Under the pieces are notes generated by a model that was given only the letters and a program-made list of their open reading frames with translations, searched no databases and was not told where the DNA came from. A stretch of 64,000 nt of DNA from Sciurus carolinensis (Eukaryota > Chordata > Mammalia > Rodentia > Sciuridae), in NCBI RefSeq assembly GCF_902686445.1, contig NC_062224.1:53877156-53941155 (forward strand), written 5' to 3'. How positions within the stretch are numbered: position 1 is the first letter of the stretch; each line of letters starts with the position of its first letter. A program made the position numbers and the translations under genes. Shown piece after piece: positions 57,649-64,000 of this stretch.

Positions 57649-57650
<2 letters not shown>
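57051..57650. other. No gene recognised
   Basis: About 600 bp of unassigned AT-rich DNA. Confidence 0.5.

Positions 57651-57651
<1 letters not shown>

Positions 57652-57686
<35 letters not shown>
57652..57686. repeat. (TG)n microsatellite
   Basis: About 16 TG units. Confidence 0.96.
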
Positions 57687-57687
<1 letters not shown>

Positions 57688-58344
57688 TAGTTTTTAAGGG
57701 AGTTTCTAGACAAGAAGAAAATAAGCAAAATATTCCATGCCGCTATTCACAAATTTGGCCCCTCCACAAATTTGGGGCCAAAGCATAGGATATGTAAATA
57801 ATTTGGAATTACCATCAGTTAATAGAAAATATAAAAAATTAAAGAAGCTACTCTATGCAGTAAAATTTTATCATCTTTCTGTTGTATTGCAAAGAGGGTT
57901 AAAACTATCAGAAGAACAATTTAAGATCTGAAACTTAAACATGCAAGTGTAAATATCCAATGGTTCTCATCAAGTTTTATTGTAGAAGAGACTCTGGGAA
58001 GCCTCTGGGAAACTTAAAATGCATCCTTATCAATAATATGTTCACTTCATGTACTGAAGAGAGTAACATCTGCTAAGAATAAAAGGTAGAAAGTTTCCCC
58101 CAGAGTGAGGTTACTATGATGTTCAAATATAAAGTCTGGATTGGAAAACTCATTTCTATACAAGGAATAATTCCCAGGTACTTATTGAAGTGATATTTTT
58201 CCTGATCTGTCATGAAATGAAAATTCCCAATGTGAAGAGTTTGTTAATATGCCACATAGTAAGCATTTAATGAATTATATTTTGATGATAATGATGTAAA
58301 ATCACTAATTAAGTCCATGAATCAAAAGTTAATTTGAAAAATTA
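57687..58344. other. No gene recognised
   Basis: About 660 bp of unassigned AT-rich DNA. Confidence 0.5.
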
Positions 58345-58515
58345 AAAAAAAACTGTAAATAAAAAGAAGATCAGAAAGGGAATAAGGGGAGGGAAGAAGG
58401 TAGGGAAAAGTAAAGTACTGGGGACCAATTGGTAGAAAATTTTATTCCATGCTTGTATAATTATGTCAAAATGAACCCTAACATTATTTATAACTAAAAT
58501 GACCTAAAACAATAA
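58345..58515 (+). mobile_element. 5'-truncated L1 3' end
   Basis: A purine-rich AAGGGGAGGGAAGAAGGTAG block, then ATGTCAAAATGAACCC and ATTTATAACTAAAATG, the same terminal motif order as at 37,960-38,000. Confidence 0.65.
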
Positions 58516-58916
58516 GAAAGTTAAAAAAGTTAAATGGAAGAACTATGTTTTATCTTGTCAATCACATCATTAATGACCAAATGTAATGATGATGGTGCTT
58601 GCAATTCTGCTGTAGACAGTGTCCAACTGAAGAATATTATGTCTTTTGCTTTTCTTACGCATGAAGGTGTGTGGTTCTTGGTTTGAACACTGGGGAAAAG
58701 CAAAACCTGTACAGCACCGGAGTAGATGCAAATTCTCATTCTTTCTTTTGTAACTAGCAATTGCAGACTGGCAAAGTGGGTTAATAATAGTGGAATCCAA
58801 TGGATGACCAATTTTTTAATCTCACATAAATTCTTTAAGAGAGAAAACAAATACCATCTTTAGTGAGATGTAATTAATACACTATATAGTTCTTATACTA
58901 GAAGTGTGAAATTCAA
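58516..58916. other. No gene recognised
   Basis: About 400 bp. Two overlapping minus-strand frames (up to 106 codons) show no motif. Confidence 0.5.
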
Positions 58917-58998
58917 GACTGATGGTGTAGATCAGTGGCAGATTATGTGCTTAACGCATATGAGATCCTGGGTTCAATCCTCAACATCCCCCCAAAAT
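58917..58998 (+). repeat. ID-like SINE
   Basis: GACTGATGGTGTAGATCAGTGG, TGAGATCCTGGGTTCAATCC. The tail is short. Confidence 0.85.
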
Positions 58999-59248
58999 TG
59001 TACAAGCCAATGAGTTTTTACATATTCAGAATCGTATAATCATCACCACAACAAACTTTAGAAAAATTTTCATAACCCCAAGTGAAATGTGTACATATTA
59101 GCAGTCACACCCCATTTCTCCCCAACCTGTCCATGTCTCTGCAATCTCTAACCTGTCTTCTGCTGTATAGAGGTGGATCTCTGCACATTTTATATAAATG
59201 GAGTGGAGTCATATAATATGTAGAATCTTGTTTTGAGGGAAAGTAAAG
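58999..59248 (-). mobile_element. Ancient L1M-type 3' fragment
   Basis: The order ATCATCACCACAACAAAC, CATTTCTCCCCAACCTG, TTATATAAATGGAGTGGAGTC is that of an old L1M 3' end read on the minus strand. Confidence 0.65.
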
Positions 59249-59434
59249 GGAAAGGACAATGATCTGCTTTCCTATTATACTGAGTTTCTTGCCTTATGAC
59301 ATTTGAAATCCTCTATCCCTAAATAGTATCTTCCTAAAGTCTATCACAGGTGGTAACAAGAGGGAGAATGATTCATTACTGATTCTCTATGGAGTTTCCC
59401 AACTGGTGTTTTGCTGTACAAAATGCATGCTTCT

Positions 59435-59530
59435 GGCAAGGGGGTACAGCTTAGTAATAGAACACTTGTATACCATGCATAAGGCCCTAAACTCCATTCC
59501 AAGCACTGCTAAAAGACAAAAATAATTTTT
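59435..59530 (+). repeat. ID-like SINE
   Basis: GCAAGGGGGTACAGCTTAGTA, AAGGCCCTAAACTCCATTCC. It is diverged but complete. Confidence 0.78.
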
Positions 59531-59599
59531 TAAAAAATGGACAGTATGTGAAAGAGTGTATCAGTTCCTTGAAATTGGTAAATTGGTGCCCAGAAGGAG

Positions 59600-59726
59600 G
59601 TTTTTATTTTTTATTTTTTTGGTTTTGGGGGGTTTGTTTTTGGTTTTGGTTTTTGATGCTGGGGACCCAGGGCTTCATGCATGTTAGGAAAATGCTCTAC
59701 CACTGAACTACTTACTCAGCCACACT
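59600..59726 (-). repeat. ID-like SINE with long T/G-rich tail
   Basis: GGCTTCATGCATGTTAGG, GAAAATGCTCTACC, CACTGAACTACTTACTCAGCC. The left flank is TTTTGG-rich, reflecting the degenerate A tail. Confidence 0.82.
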
Positions 59727-59903
59727 TGTCTTTGTTACACACCAGGCTTTCATCTGTAATGCTTTGGGTCGTGTTATAACTAGGCCCACTAACCAGGACT
59801 TCGTGTACACAACATCTCAATCTCCCATAGTCTGCTTCAATAAAGATTTAAAGCCAGGCCTTAACTAGAAACCAGAACACTTCATTTTTTTTAAGAAAAA
59901 AAA

Positions 59904-59927
59904 ATATATAGTATATATACTATATAT
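59904..59927. repeat. 24-bp perfect AT palindrome
   Basis: TATATAGTATATATACTATA and its flanking AT/TA pairs are self-complementary over 24 bp. A second palindrome (GTACATATATATGTAC) lies just to the right, in a TA-rich tract to about 60,040. Confidence 0.9.
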
Positions 59928-60255
59928 AGTGTACATATAGTACATATATATGTACAAACGAATCAAAGCTTGCTATTGGTGGTTAGCAACCTGTATATAT
60001 GTGGTACATATGTTCATACACATACATACACATATATAATACCCACTTAAAATCTTGTTAAGCTAGGAAGGCAATTTAATTCCATCAATGTGATACAGAA
60101 AAGTTGTATAGTTTTAACCTGCTGCATTATTCCTCTCACCTTTTCGCTGTTGTGGGAAATGACAAAGGGCACTCAGAGAATAGGGAGAAACCAAACTTTA
60201 TTTTACACCAGCAGGCCCAGAGGAGATCAACAGTCCCAAATCCTGAGCACCTCTG

Positions 60256-60358
60256 ATCAATTTTTTTTTTTTTTTTTTTTTTTGCGGTACTGGGGATCGA
60301 ACTCAGGGTCTTGCACTTGGGAGACACGCACTCTACCAGCTGAGCTATCTCTCCAGCC
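60256..60358 (-). repeat. Young ID SINE with perfect 15-bp target duplication
   Basis: CTCTGATCAATTTTT flanks it at 60,251-60,265 and 60,359-60,373. On the minus strand it has an intact A box (TAGCTCAGCTGGTAGAG) and B box (GTTCGATCCC) and a long A tail. It is the freshest-looking SINE here alongside 21,174-21,267. Confidence 0.95.
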
Positions 60359-60373
60359 CTCTGATCAATTTTT

Positions 60374-60872
60374 CATAACATTTATAGGCTATCTAGTGTC
60401 ATAAATTTTCTAGTCTAAACAGTACATAATTGGACACAAGTTTTCAAAAAACAATATATGATTGTGTGTAAGGGTCTTAGAGTGGGAACTGTTTACAAAA
60501 GCAAACTGCTATAAGGGAAACTGGCTTACAAGGTCTTCTCTATCTCTAGTCTTGAGCCAAGAGCTTTCACAGAGGCTTTTACACTTCAGAGGCCATGGTT
60601 AGGTCCCAGGAAAGTTCTTCACATTCTAAAGGGAAGGAGTAAAGGGTGCTTATTAGTTTCCTAAAACCCAACTGACAGAACAGGTGGAGGGAACTCTTCA
60701 CTCTCCTGGGCAGCGTCCTCAGTTTACTTTTTATCCAGGCCTGGGTCAGGTACCCACTACATCATAAGAAAGCCTTGGGACTGTTTGATAAAATACACCA
60801 TCAAACAACATTAATCAGTCCAAAGTGAGGTCCAGGAATCTGTGGGTGTTGCTTTTTGTTTTCAGTGTTTTG
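60374..60872. other. No gene recognised
   Basis: About 500 bp of unassigned DNA. Confidence 0.5.
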
Positions 60873-60873
60873 T

Positions 60874-60911
<38 letters not shown>
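60873..60911. repeat. (TG)n microsatellite
   Basis: About 19 TG units. Confidence 0.97.
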
Positions 60912-60915
<4 letters not shown>

Positions 60916-61139
60916 AGCACTTAAGTGATTCAACAGTCAAGCACAAGGTAGAACACACAGGTCTACAACATCAATATACTAGGAAGCCAAGTTCAGCTTT
61001 TGTCATAAAATCTCCCCACCTAGAGAAGAAAAAGCTGTGCAGTTACCAAAGATCCCCCTCAGTGTCTTACACAGTATGGCATCTCTCTGTGCCTGAGTCC
61101 TGGGCCTGTAGGGTGCACTAAATAACGAAAACCTCAACC

Positions 61140-61780
61140 TGCGATAAAACATGGTAAAACAACCCCGTGGCTGCCCTCAGGCAAACCTAACAGGCCTGAG
61201 CTGCCTCAGAGAGACCACTTACCCTGCAGCTGCACAGAGTGCCTGCAGCTCCCCAAGCAGCAGGCAAAGGGAGCAAGCTGCCCAGTGCAGATGCCAATAG
61301 GGGCTTCCTTTTACCTTAAAGAAACTTTCTCCCTTGTGTAGACCGCCGGGGTCCATGGCCCAAGCTGACATTTCCCCTAGCAAGACTCTACTGCATGCCG
61401 GGGACTCCGTAGCTTGAGAGCCTATAAAATTCCTCCAGACTCAGACCCACGAAAACTTTTTCTGACTTCCCTGAAGGGTAAAGCATCGAATTCTTGAAAC
61501 ATGAGCCCAGCAGATCCAATGATCCAGATGCTAGCTAACCGCCCTTCGGGCATCTGTTCTCTCACTTCAGTCCATCCCCGACCTCCTCACCAAGCCGAAA
61601 CAGTGGCACATTTGATCTTTCTGGTTGAAGTTCAGAAGTCCAGATCTCTAGTCTCTCTTTTTCCACACGCATGTGTCACAGAGCTGGAAATAAACAATTT
61701 ATTCACCAAATGATGCTGGAATTCTTGCGGGCCCTCTCTGCAGGTCTTGGAGGTGGGGGTACCGGTTCGCCACCCCCGCC
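61140..61780 (+). mobile_element. Possible solo LTR (GC-rich, unclassified)
   Basis: A GC-rich patch in AT-rich surroundings. It has a TATA-like GCCTATAAAATTCC at about 61,420 followed about 260 bp later by a GGAAATAAACAAT poly(A)-signal block (about 61,686) and a GC-rich end (GGGGGTACCGGTTCGCCACC). This order is that of a retroviral LTR. I see no target duplication or internal genes, and both ends are uncertain. Short open frames across it have no motif. Confidence 0.45.
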
Positions 61781-62044
61781 CCACAGGAGCACAGGACTGG
61801 CCAGGACACTTCATTTTGATTAATATTTCTATTTCAGTAAAGGCTAAGAGCAGGGCCCCAAACTCCAGTGAAAGACACATTATGATATTTCCCAGAGCAA
61901 TTTTGATGACTTTTAAGTCAGAAATTTGTGTCCTTTCTGAAGTTAAACTTTTAATTAAAATTAAAAGTCTACTACCTGGTAGTAGCAATTCTACTACACT
62001 GTTTCAACTATCTACCCCCACACTGTGGAAAATCAAGAATCAAA
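61781..62044. other. No gene recognised
   Basis: Unassigned DNA between the LTR-like patch and an ID SINE. Confidence 0.5.
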
Positions 62045-62140
62045 AACAGATTGGGGGCTGGAAGTGTAGCTCAGTAGTGGAGTACTTGCCTAGCATGTGG
62101 GAGGCTCTGAGTTCAATACCCAACAATGAAAAAAAAAGTG
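62045..62140 (+). repeat. ID-like SINE
   Basis: GGGGGCTGGAAGTGTAGCTC, GTGGAGTACTTGCCTAGCATG, GAGTTCAATACCCAAC and an A tail. Confidence 0.9.
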
Positions 62141-62492
62141 TATACATTCCCTTCAAACAAGTACCCATGTCTCAAGAGTCTATTGTTCAACAAACTCTTT
62201 AAACTATCTCAGATAATCCAGAGTGCCCTTGGCTCTGCCTAGCACGAAATCCTACTGCATTGTCAATGGTCTTGACCACAACTTTTCTCCTGAAAACAAG
62301 TGAGAAAATGAAAAGACCATGCTTTCAGACCTCTGTGTAAATTATGGTCTTCATGTGTTTATTAAAAACAGAATAAGAAAGGTAACTTGTTGGATTTGAT
62401 GCAAACTGTTAGTTGTGAGGAATACAAAGAAAACCAGAATCTTATGGTATCTATGAACAACACTCAAGCATTTAAGCATTTCAACCTAACTA
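62141..62492. other. No gene recognised
   Basis: About 350 bp of unassigned DNA. Confidence 0.5.
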
Positions 62493-62818
62493 TAGTTGTT
62501 CCTTGGTTTTCTACAGAGTACTTGTTCCATAACCCCCTTGGACACAAATATCTGCAGACCTATTTTAAAAAATGATGTATTTGCATATAACCTACTCATA
62601 TCCTCTCATATACTCTGAATCATTTCTAAGTTATTTATGATACCTAATGCAGTGTAAATTCTACATAAATAATTATTATACTGTATTGTCTATGGAATAA
62701 TGATGAGGAAAAAAAGTCTGCACCTATTCAATGTAGATAGAATTTTTTTCTAAATATTTTTGATCCAAAGTTGGTTGAATTGACAAATATAAAGCCCACA
62801 GATGCAAAGGGTCAACTG
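62493..62818 (+). mobile_element. MER2 DNA transposon (Tc1/mariner-Tigger type)
   Basis: Internal landmarks in order are GTATTTGCATATAACCTAC, ACTCTGAATCATTTCTAAG, TACTGTATTGTCTATGGAATAA and GATCCAAAGTTGGTTGAAT. The end AAGGGTCAACTGTA pairs with the start TAGTTGTTCCTTGG as a diverged terminal inverted repeat with TA at each side. It is non-autonomous and has no transposase. Confidence 0.83.
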
Positions 62819-63334
62819 TACATTTGATGGACAATACATTGAACACCAGATAGTAGGGATCTGTATTTCTTTTCTCTGTGCCATACTTCCCATGATTAGG
62901 AATTGGTGCATTATGACAAATTTATTCATGTTTCCAAAGATTTGTGTTAGGCCTCCTGAACCAACAATTCAGAGAAAAATGTCCCAATCTTTCTTTCTTG
63001 GTAGGTCAAGCTGGTTGGGCCATGGTGCTAGCCTAGCAATAGTGCTTGTGTTGATCTTGCGAAGGAGGAAGAGGAAAAGTCAAGGTATCCTATCACAGGT
63101 TAATTGGAGCAGAAGGTAGAGAAGACAGTCAGGTCCTGAGGTAAAAGTTGGAAAAACCACAGGGGAAGGGGTAGATAAATATCCAAACTACCATAAAACA
63201 AGTTGCTATGTGATGTGATAAAAGATCAAAGTTGAAGAGTGAAGATTGAACGAAGGTGGGGACAATCTGAAAAGTCGTCACTTGAAGTAGTGTTGGAGCT
63301 GATTTGCTCTGGGGAGTAATGCTGGGGAAGGTGA
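62819..63334. other. No gene recognised
   Basis: About 515 bp. The 105-codon plus-strand frame (62,802-63,119) begins inside the MER2 element and shows no motif. Confidence 0.5.
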
Positions 63335-63445
63335 CTTTTTTGTTTGTTTGTTTGTTTGTATTTTTACTTCACTGCTGGCATGGAAACCAGTGCCTTGCAC
63401 ATTCTAGGCAAGTACTCTACCATTGAACTGCACCCCGGTCCTTGT
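63335..63445 (-). repeat. ID-like SINE, first of a pair
   Basis: GGAAACCAGTGCCTTGCAC, TTCTAGGCAAGTACTCTACC, ATTGAACTGCACCCCGG, with a TTTG-rich tail on the left. Confidence 0.85.
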
Positions 63446-63530
63446 TTTTTTCTGGTAGTGCTGTGGATGGAACTCAAAGGTTTGAGCATGCTGATCACAT
63501 ACTTTACCACTGAGCTACACTCCCAGTCCC
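63446..63530 (-). repeat. ID-like SINE, second of a pair
   Basis: GTGGATGGAACTCAAAGG, GCATGCTGATCACATAC, CACTGAGCTACACTCCCAG. It directly follows the first copy in the same orientation. Confidence 0.85.
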
Positions 63531-63902
63531 AAGAAGGCCCTTTTAAGCAAGGGAAATTGGGAGTACACATGAAATCATGAATGCCAGGGACACAATTAGT
63601 ACTTTGAAGAGGGAACTGTGTACTTAATATTCAGGGAAAGTTTCCTGTTTTACAATGGAAGCTGGAAGATGATGGTAGGGCATAAATAAAGATAAAATAG
63701 ATGAATTGTAAAGGTTTTGAATGACAAACCCTAAAATGCCTTGAAAGCTGTGGAAGATTTATAATTTAGTGACATGACTGGATCCCTTCATTCATTTGCT
63801 TACAGAGGCCAGGCACTAAATATAAGTGATAAAGAAGCCCTATGGAAACAGTGATCAACCATGCCCACTTAAAGAGGGCTCTGCTACCCAGACCCAGGGG
63901 TA

Positions 63903-64000
63903 TTTTATTTTATATTATTCATTTTGCGTAGTGGAGATCAAACACCAGGCATAGCACATGCTAGGCAAGCATTCTACCATTGAGTTATACCCCCAGCCCA
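63903..64000 (-). repeat. ID-like SINE, cut by the window end
   Basis: GTGGAGATCAAACACCAGGC, CATGCTAGGCAAGCATTCTACC, ATTGAGTTATACCCCCAGCCC. It reaches the last base of the window. Confidence 0.87.

Overview
The window is gene-poor mammalian DNA from a rodent, most likely a squirrel-family species (ground squirrel, marmot or tree squirrel). The call rests on about 37 short SINEs. Most are tRNA-Ala-derived ID-like elements, with 7SL-derived B1 monomers and B1-ID composites, a mix known from sciurids and a few related rodent families. Rodent-type L1s, MaLR (ERVL) solo LTRs and ancient mammalian repeats (MIR, L2, MER2, a hAT-like element, L1M tails) make up the rest. I see no intact host protein-coding gene, no functional tRNA or rRNA gene and no CRISPR array. 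The open reading frames that can be explained belong to L1 or to pseudogenes.

Layout. From about 385 to 18,780 lies an 18-kb nest of minus-strand L1s. The youngest is essentially full length (about 1,015-7,744, flanked by a 9-bp target-site duplication, TGTATTCTT) and sits inside an older L1. It has a GC-rich 5'UTR with about 132-bp tandem units, an ORF1 with one stop codon, an ORF2 with one stop and a few frameshifts, and a 3'UTR carrying a telomere-like tract. An ORF2 fragment and an old, near full-length L1 follow; the old one is itself interrupted by a 453-bp LTR-like insertion. From 19 to 32 kb there are L1M tails, MIR, L2, MaLR LTRs, a CHCHD2 processed pseudogene (about 27,125-27,775) and a plus-strand SINE cluster. 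From about 32.6 to 38.0 kb lies a degraded plus-strand L1 with two internal duplications, ended by a MaLR solo LTR. From 38 to 64 kb there are scattered SINEs, L1 3' ends, MLT1-type LTRs, microsatellites, a POU5F1 (OCT4) processed pseudogene (about 54,316-55,735, minus), a possible GC-rich LTR (about 61,140-61,780) and a MER2 transposon (about 62,493-62,818).

Functionally the window records retrotransposition. L1 supplied the enzymes that copied itself, the SINEs and the two cellular mRNAs. No operon-like or pathway-level cooperation is present, and I found no convincing new biological system. The points most worth a second look are the L1 5'UTR monomers with their antisense ORF, the telomere-like L1 3'UTR, the chimeric L1 at 32-38 kb, the full-length OCT4 retrocopy and two unclassified LTR-like sequences. 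Family names are assigned by eye from remembered consensus features and should be confirmed with RepeatMasker.
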